Source of the DNA: Icerya purchasi
Taxonomy: Eukaryota > Arthropoda > Insecta > Hemiptera > Monophlebidae
Reading direction: 5' to 3'
DNA: 64,000 nucleotides
NCBI GenBank assembly: GCA_039619475.1
Contig: CM077116.1
Coordinates: 278,767,258-278,831,257, forward strand
Every line of letters begins with the position of its first letter. Within the stretch, counting starts at the first letter, position 1. The notes below the pieces were generated by a model that saw nothing but the letters and a program-made list of their open reading frames with translations, was not told the origin of the DNA and did not search any database. A program made the position numbers and the translations under genes. Below are positions 20,072-31,000 of this stretch, in pieces.

Positions 20072-21427
20072 TTATAATGATTTTATATTCTTTAACGGTA
20101 GTAATTTTTTGCCTTTTATATTTGTGCTTTTCTTGCTAATTGTATTATTTTTATTACTAATGTTACCAATGCTTCCATTACTATTATGATTATTATTTTT
20201 AGATTTATTACCGATAGTATCCTTCTTTGTACCAGAAGCCATCGGTTTAGTGCTATCTGAACTAGTTGTAACAGAAGATTCGGAGTTATTCCATCTTCTG
20301 TTCATTGAAAGCCTATTTTTTAGAATTAATTTTCTATCATTAAACTTTTTTTCCTCGTCAGAGGACATAAAGGGCACTGTTCTTTTTAATGCGCGCGGCA
20401 ATAGCTGATTTGGGTCGTAGAGACCTGTCTTTCTAGACATGGGTCTAGGTTTATATGCGGGTATATTAACATTGTCTTCTTCATGATTCTTCGGAGTAAT
20501 TGCCGGAAACTCGTCGTAATGTGTGAGCAGAGAAAATCGGTTATTAGTACGGTTCGAATATAAACTTGACTGCTTGTACGTTTGCGGAACTTCCAACGAG
20601 GCTTCCTGGAAATTCAGATTATGAGTTGCCATTATCTCGTTAATGGCAATCTGCCGCTTTTTCTCTGGACAAGAGGGATCAGTTGACTTATGAGATTCCT
20701 TGCAATAGACACAAGCTTGGACTGAACTGGCACATTGATCTTCGACGTGGTCGGAACTTCCACATTTCAGGCATCTGGCACGTCCCTTACATTGACTGGA
20801 GATGTGCCCATACCTTAAGCAACGGAAACATTGACGGGTTCGCCTAATAAAGGGTTCACAGCTGAAACGTACGTTCCACAAAAATACATAGGCTGGCAGG
20901 GTTTGGCCTTCAAATACAATAAGCACAGAAGTGCTTGGAACGAATTTAACTTCCTTATCCACGATGGCTCTCCTCTTTAATCTTTGAATACGATTAATCA
21001 AGAAGGGCTCACAATCGATCATATCAAAAATTTCTTCCTCTGTGTACTCGATATCGACGTTTTTAATGACAGCAGATCGAGAAACTAAGTAGGATGGGAT
21101 ATAAGTGTTATAGCCAATCGACGTGAAACAAGGATGATCAACAAGTTCATTAGCGGAACTTGGAGAGGTGTATTGAACAATCACCCGATTCCGACTTACC
21201 TTTTTAATTTCAAATAAATTTTTTGATAGAGAATTTCTTCTTAATATTTCTGCGACTTTCAGGGCACTAATTGATATTCTATCTAATTGGTCAGAAGGAA
21301 TTCGTTCAACAAAAACCTTATATATACTCGAATCGTTCGGACAATAAGATTCAGAATATCGATTTTTATTTTTTTTTTTTTTTTTCCCCCTACCCTGGGC
21401 GCGCCAGCGGCCTTGACCCAACAACAT
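20072..21427 (-). CDS. I-type LINE ORF1 (gag-like, three zinc knuckles)
   Basis: A nucleic-acid-binding gag-like protein that would coat the element RNA. After a basic stretch (RGKKKKKNKNRY) comes an RRM-like fold region (about 30-130, YKVFVERIPSDQLDRIS and VIVQYTSPSSANELV). Then three zinc knuckles at about residues 195-255: CFRCLRYGHISSQC and CLKCGSSDHVEDQC (both CX2CX4HX4C) and CVYCKESHKSTDPSC (CX2CX3HX6C). The C-terminal third is Asn/Ser-rich and disordered, ending in a Lys-rich tail. The first ATG of this frame is preceded by a Poly-T/poly-A tract, and the true N-terminus may lie in the frame at 21434-21853, so a frameshift in this copy is possible. Confidence 0.88.
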   Translation of the reverse strand: MLLGQGRWRAQGRGKKKKKNKNRYSESYCPNDSSIYKVFVERIPSDQLDRISISALKVAEILRRNSLSKNLFEIKKVSRNRVIVQYTSPSSANELVDHPCFTSIGYNTYIPSYLVSRSAVIKNVDIEYTEEEIFDMIDCEPFLINRIQRLKRRAIVDKEVKFVPSTSVLIVFEGQTLPAYVFLWNVRFSCEPFIRRTRQCFRCLRYGHISSQCKGRARCLKCGSSDHVEDQCASSVQACVYCKESHKSTDPSCPEKKRQIAINEIMATHNLNFQEASLEVPQTYKQSSLYSNRTNNRFSLLTHYDEFPAITPKNHEEDNVNIPAYKPRPMSRKTGLYDPNQLLPRALKRTVPFMSSDEEKKFNDRKLILKNRLSMNRRWNNSESSVTTSSDSTKPMASGTKKDTIGNKSKNNNHNSNGSIGNISNKNNTISKKSTNIKGKKLLPLKNIKSL

Positions 21428-21433
21428 GAAAAA

Positions 21434-21853
21434 TTAACAGTTATAACTAAATAACCAGGCGGTCAGAAATGGAGAGGACAAAGGACAGTAGCAATGGGAT
21501 AACTGAAGGCAATGGGAAGGAAAGAATATAGGTAGCGTTAACGGGTTTTTATTAATGATTCTACTACTACTACTAGAATTGTATTTGATATAATTATCGT
21601 CATTATTACCTTCGCTATTCTTATCATCGTTATTATTATTATTGTTCTTATTATGATTGCTGCCGATGCCGGTGCTATTATTATTACTTTTATTTGATCT
21701 AATGATGTTGTCAGAGGACAAAGCTGATTTCGTCATTTCGGTACCTGACATATTATCAGTAACCGCCGACGAATTATCGATGCACATCTGAACATTGTTG
21801 ACCGTAGCCGAGTGACCGGGAGGGGTCTCCCCCTCCCCATCATCATCTAACAT
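21434..21853 (-). CDS. Probable N-terminal part of LINE ORF1, low complexity
   Basis: An open frame of 139 codons directly upstream of ORF1 on the same strand, starting MLDDDGEGETPPGHSATV. It becomes very Asn/Ser/Asp-rich in the middle. Low-complexity acidic N-termini are common in I-like ORF1 proteins. It ends in a stop seven bases before the first ATG of the zinc-knuckle frame. I read it as the beginning of ORF1 separated by a frameshift, but it could be a separate small ORF or chance. The last 35 residues have a different composition and may be out of frame. Confidence 0.5.
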   Translation of the reverse strand: MLDDDGEGETPPGHSATVNNVQMCIDNSSAVTDNMSGTEMTKSALSSDNIIRSNKSNNNSTGIGSNHNKNNNNNNDDKNSEGNNDDNYIKYNSSSSSRIINKNPLTLPIFFPSHCLQLSHCYCPLSSPFLTAWLFSYNC

Positions 21854-21880
21854 ACCCCGTACAAATTATATATTTCGCGC

Positions 21881-21940
21881 GATAAGGATATATACAGCGA
21901 TAAGGATATATACAGCGATAGAAATGTATACAGCGCTAGA
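21881..21940. repeat. 18-bp tandem repeats in the LINE 5' UTR
   Basis: GATAAGGATATATACAGC is repeated head to tail at 21881 and 21899, followed by a diverged third unit (GATAGAAATGTATACAGC) and a partial fourth. Repeated 5' UTR units often act as promoter modules in LINEs; a function here is inference only. Confidence 0.85.
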
Positions 21941-22102
21941 GATATAGATAAACGGTGTATACGAAGCACCGAAAGTGTGTTGCTGTGTGTGTGACTGAAG
22001 TGTAAATGAAAGGAGATAGATGCGATAACTTCTTATCAAAGATAAACGCACGAAAAGACGTTAACGCACTAAATATTAAGTTAAAACTGTTTGTTAACAT
22101 TT

Positions 22103-22365
22103 CGTGGTACTTTAACAGTTGTTTCTTGTAATATGTTTCTAATTGCATACCAGTGTTTCTCAGTATCATTTTGTTCCCGTTTCATCCAATTTGTTTTCAA
22201 TTGCTTCACTAATGGTTTGTTGGTTGTTTTGAATATAATGTTCATCAATCCTTCGTGACATCTGTTAGTCGTTTTAACTTTAGTTTTAATGTTCTTGTTA
22301 GCAAAATTATGATCTGTAGGGACATCTGCTCCTGGAAGTTCATATTCTTCATTAGACATCATTCA
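22103..22365 (-). pseudogene. Old RTE-type LINE, end of endonuclease and linker
   Basis: An 85-codon minus-strand frame contains PGADVPTDHNFANKNIKTKV, the end of an RTE-type endonuclease (SDHN motif), followed by the linker (WYAIRNILQETTVKVPRN). It breaks exactly at the I-type LINE target duplication and continues at 11765 with IDEILALMEKK, where related RTE proteins also continue. This identifies the old RTE as the outermost layer of the nest. The part encoding the front of the endonuclease is not recognisable upstream. Confidence 0.7.
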
Positions 22366-22710
22366 TGTTCTGTATTTCTAATCTCATCAGTGTACGCAAT
22401 TTTTTGCGGTCTTCTCCTGTACCAAACTTCAAAAGCTTCCAGTTGTTTTTGTCTCGTTTTATTTTTGGTTACGTTTCCGATCTGTAAAGAAGCACACTGC
22501 AAACATACACTTTTACTAGTCGTTTTCTTATTTTGACATTGATTCCGTTTATTAAATGCGACTATTGCTTGTTTATATTCTTGATTTCATGTTTTGCTCG
22601 TAGCTTCGCCGTCATCTGTTATTATTATTGAACCTTAATATTTCTGTTTTTCATTCCCCTTATTAAACGAACTCTGTTGTATAATATATATTTATAATAT
22701 TCTATAATTT
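22366..22710 (-). pseudogene. Separate RTE-type LINE fragment, C-terminal region
   Basis: On the minus strand this reads EYKQAIVAFNKRNQCQNKKT, then RQKQLEAFEVWYRRR, PQKIAYTDEIRNTEHEW. These match the post-RT C-terminal region of RTE proteins (compare IEAFEMTCYRRMLRISW in the intact copy). It lies upstream of an endonuclease fragment rather than downstream, so it must belong to a second copy or a rearrangement. It is frameshifted and short. Confidence 0.62.
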
Positions 22711-23238
22711 TCCTGTTTCATTATTGAATATTTCTTTTATTAACTCACACCTATATAATGGTTACAGGAAAGATTGTGGAGGCACAGTTGGAATTATGGA
22801 CAACAATATTCAGTTAATTTTGTTAGTAGTATTGGCTGTAGATTTAATATATGTACTAATCAAAAAATTTTTAACCTAAGTTCATATAGCTCAAAATAAT
22901 ATTAATACAGTTTAGATTGTATTCAGGAGCATGAATATGTGAATTTAATTATGACTAGATGTAATATATGTTTTCAATGAATGTGTGTTCATATTTTCAA
23001 CGTTCTAATTTTGCGAAACTTAGGGTAGAAATTTTTTTTTCCAGAATTTTCTAAGCTATTCGGAGAAATAGTAAAAATTATGGATATTTTTCAAGGATTA
23101 TAATTTGTTATATTTAAAATATTACACTATATTTAATTTTAAAATATATAGAGAGAAGATAAAAAAAATCCGATCGTATTAAATAAATCTATGAAATCAA
23201 ATTAATGTCAGTTCTGTTAAATACATCGCGGCCGTTGT
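22711..23238. other. No gene recognised
   Basis: AT-rich spacer. No supportable feature. Confidence 0.5.
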
Positions 23239-23242
23239 TTAA

Positions 23243-25243
23243 GATGGGGGTATGGGATAACGGGTCTAAAAAAAACGCTTTTTTGAGAGTAGTTTTTAAA
23301 GAGACTATTAAAGTTATTTCATTAAAATTTTTTGCACATAGTTATATGACATTTCAAGAAAATTCAGTAATTTTTTCGTAAAAAAATATTCATAAACAAG
23401 TCAGTGAGAGCGAATTGACGGAGGCCATTTCAAAAAAAAAATACGTTTTGCGGTGACCACGATAACTTGTTACAAAATCATCCGAAACACGAATAGTTGG
23501 AAAAAATGGTTAATTTAGAAGTAAATCTAGGTGGCAACGCTGTCCTTTTATTTTTTCAGTTTTTTTTCAATTTTTGGAGGTCGGATGAAGTCAAAAGCAC
23601 GATATTTACCCTAAAAATGGCGCCATTTTGTAGCTGTAAAATCGGCCTCAAGCGAAACAAAAAAAAAAAAAAAGAAGAACGTTGCGACCTAGTAAAATAT
23701 GTATTATAAAACTGTGCTCAACATGAACCGGATCGGTACAGAAGTTTTTGAGATATCGTGTCCACCGACTTCAAAAAAGTCATTTCGAGAAAAACGCGTT
23801 TAAAGTTTTAAACTATGAAAATTGAAAGAAGAAATTTTTTTTTTCTCAGTTAAACTGAATCGTCGATGCCAGCACCATAAAGCAAGGTATCTGCTGCACT
23901 TGCAATGTCCAAGGCTTCCTTTTGCTCCATTCTTTCCATTATTCTAGCCTCTTTTGTCTGAAGCGCAGATTTTTGTTGGGCTCTTTGATGAATTCGCGTT
24001 TCATCGGCTCATTGAACGTACTGATAAGCACTTGGACCGACGCTGATTTTCATCTCTTCTAGGAAGGTTAGTAATGCAAAATTGCCTTCATTGGAAAACA
24101 TTTGTTGCAATTTCTACTAAAATAGGGCTACTGGATAACATTTTTGGTGTGATCTTCCAAATAAGTTGATTTACGCTTTCGTTATTGTCTTGAGTAAATC
24201 CACCAACACAAAAGCTCGTCCTTGCTTAAATCTTCATAAATTAGCTCGATTGCTTTTGTTACATCATCTGGAAAAGGTTCATAATCGTACTGGAAATTTT
24301 CTATTCCGGTGGCGGCCAAAGATTTTTGATAAGCGCACCACAAGTCAGCGCCGGCCGGACACTTATGATGCTGTGGATTTTTGTTCGTTGATTTATAATG
24401 GAAAAAGGTCGCTGAAATCGCATCTTTCATTTTTTTCACTGAATCACAATTTCTTTCGATTGCTAATCCATAATACACCGTTAATTTATCAATTGTTTTA
24501 CCAGTGAGTTTTCCTATTCCAGAGAGACTTCTGCTTCTTCTAGTTTGTCTCGCCTTTTTTCCGGTTTTTATTTCTGTCTCTCCTGTTGTGTTTTTTACAA
24601 GATCACGTAGCCGTTTGCTCATCCTTTTTTGAACGTGGCCAACGCATTCTTTTTTATTTATTACAAAGTCTTCGCCATATGGATGGCATTGAATTACATC
24701 GGTGAACCTTTTTAACTATCACCGTCGTCGATGTAATTCTTACACTTGACGTCGTACTTTTCCTCCGACCGTTGAAACATTTCTTTTATTGCTAATACTT
24801 CCATGTTTCCTGCAGGTCCAATGTGATTTACTTCACATTCACCATGTTCCACGTGCTTGGTATGCCATTCTTCAAATTCTATTATATTTAATTTTTTCTC
24901 CCAAGTTTTATACCTTTAACAGTGCCCACTTTTAAAGCAAATATCTATATAACTTTTCCAGTGTAATATCCTATTAATGAAGAAACACCATATAACGAAA
25001 AGAAACCTCGTTTTCGCCAGGTACCACCACCAGCTAGGCCCTTTGAAAGGGAAGGAAGCAGCTGCTCCGGTTAACTGCCTGCCGCTTTCGGCCGGCTCAA
25101 ATTCAGCGCACAGCTTACTATCTTAATGAGTTTTACTCCCCAAATGACCTGGGGTTTTGGGAAAATATTTCTAAGAATTTATACTTTTATATGAAAATTT
25201 TTCAGAAAAACGGATTTTTCAAAGTGGTTATCCCATACCCCCC
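23243..25243 (-). mobile_element. Kolobok-like DNA transposon (TTAA target site)
   Basis: Both ends carry a G-rich inverted repeat, GGGGGTATGGGATAAC (left at 23246; right, reverse-complemented, ending at 25243), and both are flanked by TTAA (23239-23242 and 25244-25247). The 2.0-kb interior encodes a decayed transposase of the PF20700 (Mutator-like) type on the minus strand. TTAA target duplications with G-rich ends fit the Kolobok superfamily; piggyBac also uses TTAA but has an unrelated transposase. A non-autonomous relative lies at 55604-56466. Confidence 0.72.
23850..25055 (-). pseudogene. Mutator-like/PF20700-type transposase, broken
   Basis: In order on the minus strand: GTWRKRGFFSLYGVSSLIGY, then TGKV and an in-frame stop; IEFEEWHTKHVEHGECEVNH, GPAGNMEVLAIKEMFQR, KYDVKCKNYIDDGDS and a stop; VIQCHPYGEDFVINKKECVG, HVQKRMSKRLRDLV; GIGKLTGKTIDKLTVYYGLA, CPAGADLWCAYQKS, LPMKD-type spacing, then PFPDDVTKAIELIYEDLSK. 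A frameshift near 24195 leads into GGFTQDNNESVNQLIWKITP and a C-terminus ending LLYGAGIDDSV. These blocks match the widespread transposase domain PF20700. DGDS and the acidic residues after it are likely catalytic. At least two stops and two frameshifts make it inactive. The longest uninterrupted piece is 24182-24622. Confidence 0.78.
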
Positions 25244-25247
25244 TTAA

Positions 25248-26180
25248 TAAAATGTTTATAAATCCATTAACTCTCAATTAACATTTTTTTTTTATAATAA
25301 TAATATAAATGCAATAACAATCGCGAATGGAGTAAAGAGTTTTAAATTAAATGAGTATTTTACGTTTCAGAAAGAGCATCAGAAAATTATTATTGCGTAA
25401 TTAAAAAGTATACATGTCTCTTTTAAATACACATCGGTAGGTAATATTAATTTTAATAGTAGATAATGTTAGGTTGATATTTAATTCTAAACAAAATGAT
25501 TCTTTCATAAATTCTATAAATTTAATACTGCCAATTTAAAATCGGTATTGAAATCACCATAAAGCATTTCAGATATGGAACTAAATTTCAGTTAAAACTG
25601 CTAGCCAAAAAATACAGTCGGTAGCATTTGTAAACACGAATAACATCGCAATGTCGTACAGTGACATACCAACACATTAATACGAATGTTGATCTTTGAA
25701 ATTGCTTGTTATACCAGAGTATGTATCGGGTCGCTGTTCTAAGGCGACATTTAATACTAACCTGATCGAGTTTGTTACGCTAATAAAATTACCGGAGCGC
25801 TACAGCTAATAAAATAGCTCGATGATATTTTTTCTCTTCCGGAAATCGAATGTATTTTTCCGTGAGAAATTCGCGAAAAAACGATTTATTTATTTAAATT
25901 AAATCCAACAAATAACAAAAAGAAAAAAAATATCTACATATATATCAGAATTCGTAGTTTTACATATTTACTACGTGACGTCTCGTGCGAGATGGATCCA
26001 CACTAAATGTACTCATTACATTACAATCTTTCAAAATTGCTGGCCAATAAAATTAAATTACGTATCTTCCATCGACTTTCGTTGGATGGTCATTCTTTAT
26101 CGACGACATTAGATCGTAAATCGCAAATAAACCGAACTTTCCGCTACTTGTACGAGTAGCCAGTAACATTATATGTTTTA
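25248..26180. other. No gene recognised
   Basis: AT-rich. A 55-bp block at about 25618-25672 (containing GCATTTGTAAACACGAA) recurs in diverged form at 28762-28812, beyond the Helitron relic. Otherwise nothing is supportable. Confidence 0.45.
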
Positions 26181-28060
26181 GTAGCTGACCCGACAGACGT
26201 TGTCCTGTTCAAATTTTTATAAATTTGTTTGTAATCGTTTTTGATTTTGTGAACTTCATTCGTTGCAATGCTTTATTGATACACATTATTTTTCGTTCTA
26301 TTGTTTGGCGCGTAAACAAACAAAGCCAATGGCTTTCCAACACGGGAACAGGCGACATACAATTGACCATGCGAAAAGCATCGATTTTCAAGGTTAATAC
26401 CACACTCAATGACTGCTCGTGAGATTTGTTTATTGTCACACTGGAAACTATAAGCGTTTAAATTGAAATGGCATGTCGGCCGGAATAATTGGAATGCGTG
26501 GTACTGAAAATTTTCCTTTGTACCTTCCTTTAAGAATTGTTGCTTTTATGACGTTGTTCATCAATTTCTTCACTGCAAGCCGGGTGCCATTACAAAGAAG
26601 TGGTTGGTTGATATTTAACAACATTATGGTTACTGATCCAACTTTCAATTGTAAATTGTAAGGCGGCAATCCGGGCAATTTTAGCGAGTTTAAAAATTCG
26701 GTTAGATATTGGACGACATCATCTTGGTTAATAACGGAATCCAACGATTTGTACGTCATCAATTCGCTAGTAATTTCACCTTTGAATTTTAAAATTCAAT
26801 TCGTCAACATCAATGTTTTTTACAATCAGTGTAGCACGTTCGCTCAACCAAACGTAATTTTTATAATTTTGAGCAATGTTTGGAAACATTTTTCGGACAA
26901 GTTCGATCTTTGATTCTGTGAACTAGTAAAAATTGATGAGAAATGTAATTCAGTCAGTCGAAATGTTAGTGGAAATTTTGCCATTACCAGTGTCCATCAA
27001 TTGTTTTGAAAATACTTCTACGGATTGGTCATTCCGCAACTGGACACACATGTTGATATTTCATTTTAATGTCTTCACATGTTTCCACAAAACGGACGAC
27101 TTCAAACATGTATTGAGTTCATCGGCTGGAACTGATTGTGGAATCACAGGCAATGTTTAGCAAAAATCACCAACAGAATCATCTCACCGCCAAACCGGCT
27201 TTGATTGCTTCGTAGATCTTGCATCGTTCGGTCTAATGCCTTCAAAGACTTTGTATGTGCCATCGTACATTCGTCCCAAACGATCAATTTGCATTGCTGC
27301 AATACTTTGGCCATCGCACAGTCCTTCGAAAGGTTGCATGTTGGAGTTTCATTGATTTGTATATTCAATGGCAACTTGAGTTCTGAATGAGCTGTTCGAC
27401 CGCCTTCCAGAAATATAGCTGCAATTCCTGATGAAGCAAGTGCAAGTGCAATTTTATTCTGCGAGCGAATCGTTACCAAAATCAATGTGATTAAAAAAGT
27501 TTTTCCGGTTCCACCAGTAGCGTCCAACAAGAAAATCTTTTCGGTTCCACCAGTAGCGTCCAACAAGAAAATCTTTTCGGTTCCATCATTCACAACTTCC
27601 ATGACAGTGTCATACACATATTTTTGTTGTCGATTCAACAGTGAAACGTTCGTTCGAACTGATTCGCTCAATGCATTTCAATCTTATTGCTTTTTGTGTT
27701 TCAATTTTTCATTAAATGCGTCGTGCATCGGATAAGCCGTAAGCAATAAGTTAATCGAAAAGTCAACTTTATAGCCAAATATGAAAATATTAAAAATAAT
27801 TAATGAGTATAATACATTAAATTTCACGGAAGCCTATTACATAAGTAAATATAAAAATGATATCATTAATATTGGGCGCTGTGATACCTAATTGAGGTAA
27901 TGCTTTGTTTGGTATCATTAAGCACACGTCCTCAATTAATACCAATGCCTCATTGTAATTTCCTCGCTCTGTTGCAAATCTGGATTTGATGTTCTAGTAT
28001 GCATGTGATGCAAAATATATGAGCACACTAATACCCTGTGCAATAACTCATTAAATATTA
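26181..28060 (-). pseudogene. Helitron relic: Pif1-like helicase fragments
   Basis: The minus strand carries pieces of the SF1 helicase half of a Helitron replicase. From upstream: NYNEALVLIEDVCLMIPNKA and LPQLGITAPNIND (27830-27965); AYPMHDAFNEKLKHKKQ; LLNRQQKYVYDTVMEVV; Walker A GGTGKTFLITLIL; SSGIAAIFLEGGRTAHSELK; Walker B-like KLIVWDECTMAH (27144-27671). After an internal deletion comes VVQYLTEFLNSLKLPGLPPY and GTRLAVKKLMNNVIKATIL (26448-26762), then LTINKSHEQSLSVVLTLKID (26209-26439). The 3' side ends at GACAACGTCTGTCGGGTCAGC (reverse complement of about 26184-26204), a sequence I associate with Helitron 3' ends, but the terminal CTRR is degenerate. No Rep half remains. Dead copy. Confidence 0.78.
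27511..27582 (-). repeat. 36-bp tandem duplication at the helicase Walker A
   Basis: Two identical 36-bp units (27511-27546 and 27547-27582) keep the reading frame and duplicate 12 residues, GTEKIFLLDATG, just before the GGTGKT P-loop. Only the downstream copy is followed by GKT. Confidence 0.92.
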
Positions 28061-31000
28061 ACTCACGTGTCATTTATATTTTTCAAAAGTCATGTTCGTT
28101 TTTAATTGAACGTTTTTATATCATTGACTTTGCATACTTCAAATTTAAATGTTTCATTATTTTAATTTGTAATATACTGTGAACATTTACGCCATCTGTA
28201 AGTATAGAAATGAAATAATAACGGCATTTGTTGAATAGATCGCGAAACAGCACAAAAGTAAAAACAAATGTGTTTTTCCAGATTTTTTTTCCGGTGAAAA
28301 CATTTAATTGAGTTATTTCCATCCCGGGAGCATAACGCACAAAACAAAAAAATAATCAACCAAATATATTGATTTTTGCAGTTAAAAAAAAAAAAAACAA
28401 GATTTTTGCAGTTTGTTCGAATTTTTCAACTTTCTTTCGTAATTTTTCCGAATTTTTTTTTTGTTGAAAACTTTTCTAGGTCCATAACGAAGAAAAAAAA
28501 CAAAAAAAAACCGTAAATCCATGGTTTGAATCGTGATATATAGTCGCGAAAAGTAATTTCAGTTCCCAAGCTTTTTTGGCACAAACCTTATTCCGACTAT
28601 TACAAACATTTTTAAAAAAAAAATAGCCAAATCGGTTCAGCCGTTCTCAAATGGTGCGCTTATCAACGATATTCATATAAGATTACAACTAAAGACAGTA
28701 CGGGATATAGTTTTTTTTTGTCCCTTATTTGACAAAAATACCACACACTCTGATTCGTAAGCATTTGTAAACACGAACAGCATTGCATTACCGGACAACG
28801 ACACATCTACATATAAACCAAATCATACTCATAACAATTTTATCGCTCTAAGTTAATTTAACAAAAAATAAAATCGAGTGGAAATATTTTTTAGTTCCAG
28901 TAAAATTTCTAAATAACTGAACGCAATACTAATAACGTCAAAGAAAGACACTTTTTCTGTCGTCGCACTCCTTATTTCTTTCCTTTTTGCACAGAGCAAA
29001 AACTTGCCCGCATTAAAATGCTTAAATACAACAATACTATTTCGAAAAACGAAAACTCGTAGTATAATTAAGAGCATTTTACGAAGCCAGTTTGTTTCAT
29101 TGTTATTAAAACGTATTTATTTTATTATATATACATATATATAAGCACTCGTATAAATACAAACGTCAACGGGCGCGCATGCATTAGAGTGAGATGCCGA
29201 ATTGTTGAGGTTATTTGAATGTAGCTATATAATGACCTTTCGACTAAATAATGTACTGGATAAATGCTGCCAAGCGAATTTTCTTCCAATTATAAAGTAA
29301 AATAAGAAATACTTACTAAATTCTAGCGGTTCATCTTCACATGTGGTAAACTTTTACAACACTACGTATGTGAACTTAAACTGCTTTATACTAAATATGC
29401 ATAATTGAAAAGAAAGATATTGGCTCTTCACAATTTCATGTTTGTTTTTCAACTAAGGCAAAATGTATTCATGCACTTTTTTATGATTCACACAAGAGCG
29501 ATTACTAATTTGTTTACCATTTAATTATCGATAATGAATTTTAAATTAATCATTTTATAATTTTAAAATATTCTGATACCACTCATTCGTAGCTTTCTAA
29601 TCTTAATCACCTTCCCAATGTTTCACCAATCTGGTCAGATGGTACAAATGCTAATGTACTCGATTTAATTAGAAGAAAACAGTTCACGCGATTAATGCGA
29701 TAAAAAAATATAAAAATTAAAAAAAAAAAAAAAAAAAAACAGAAAAGAACAACTTTTCAAAAGCTATTAAAGTATTTAAAAAATGTTGAGACTTCAATTG
29801 TCGGGCTTGTCACATATAGCAGTATTTCCGAAATCATTTTATTTTATAATTAATTGCCATGTTCGGAAATAAATGAAATTAAAATAAAATATATGCAGAA
29901 ATGTAATTTTCAATGCAAATAAAAAAAGATACAAAATTTGGACCTGATTTTTTAAAACTTAAAATTTGTTGATAATAATTTTTTTATGAATTGAACTAGA
30001 AACGAACTAAAAAGTAACAACGTTTTATGTGTATCAATATGAACTAAATAAAGAAACAAAACAAACTGGTGTGAGATCCTCGTTTTTCGTATGTTTCAGT
30101 GAGATTATTTGTCCGATTTTATCACTAACAAAAGCAGAAAAAAACTGTGTTCGTGTCAGTATTGCGCTCATATTATTTAAAAAAATATGTACATATCAAT
30201 TTTTAGATTTTAATCGAAATTGTAAATAAAATATCCGTAATTTTATTATGAAATAAAAATTTTTCATATTAATTTAAAGCGAAAAATAAAAGAATTCAAC
30301 TAAACTGATACAATATCACATGTTCACAATTGAACAACATGCAGCTGCAGAGAGCGTGGGGCATATTAAAACGTTTTAATCATTTTTTTTGGCGTATGCT
30401 TAATTTTTTAATAAACATGTGATTCCATTTTAGAAATAATGAAAAACATTTCCATCACTTATATATGGTGTTTATAGCTTTTTAGATACATTAATTCGAA
30501 AATTTAAATCGAACTTTCAATATTTTAAATTTTAAAATTTTAAAAACTAAGGACGCTGGAAGTTTAACGTAAACGAGAGATGTGCTCCAAAGTTGGGGCT
30601 TATTAAAAGTGGGCATTAATCAAATACGGAGAATTTTTTTACTGCTGAAATATCTTTTAAAAACTCAAAAAAATCATTTTATATGACAATTTTTATATTT
30701 TTATGACTTCCTTACTAAAAGAAAGCGATGTAATAAAAAAAAAAAAAAAAAAAGATCCTCATTGAACTAATAAGGTATACTATTTAAAATAATTTTAACT
30801 GCAATCCTCCTAACCCTACAACTTATAATATTATGAAAAAATACTCAAATGTTACCTGATAATTCTTATAATAAAAGACGATTGGTAATAAATGAAAAAT
30901 AAAAGATTATCTTTCAATATTAATTTAAAAAATAGATGAAAATAATGATAAAATATTTTACTAAACAACGTTCAGGTCTGGTAGAGTCACATTTCAGAAC

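Larger units (their letters stand above)
11779..22089 (-). mobile_element. I-type LINE (RNase H-bearing), interrupted by a younger RTE
   Basis: A full-length-looking non-LTR retrotransposon on the minus strand: 5' UTR, gag-like ORF1 (21853/21427 to 20072), ORF2 with endonuclease (19921 to 18962), reverse transcriptase and RNase H (15329 to 12457), 3' UTR and a poly-A tail (T run, about 11776-11801 on the plus strand). The 13-bp sequence TTTGTTAACATTT occurs at 11766-11778 and 22090-22102 and is the target duplication; the edge beside the A tail is ambiguous by a few bases. Without the internal RTE (3632 bp plus its 11-bp duplication) the element is about 6.7 kb. The ORF1-ORF2 order with RNase H after RT places it in the I-like group. 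The exact clade (I, Nimb, LOA) is not resolved. Confidence 0.9.

Noticed and set aside
23243..25243. Mutator (MULE) element
   Set aside because: The transposase domain carries a Mutator-like name, but the flanks are TTAA with no 8-11-bp duplication, so Kolobok fits better.
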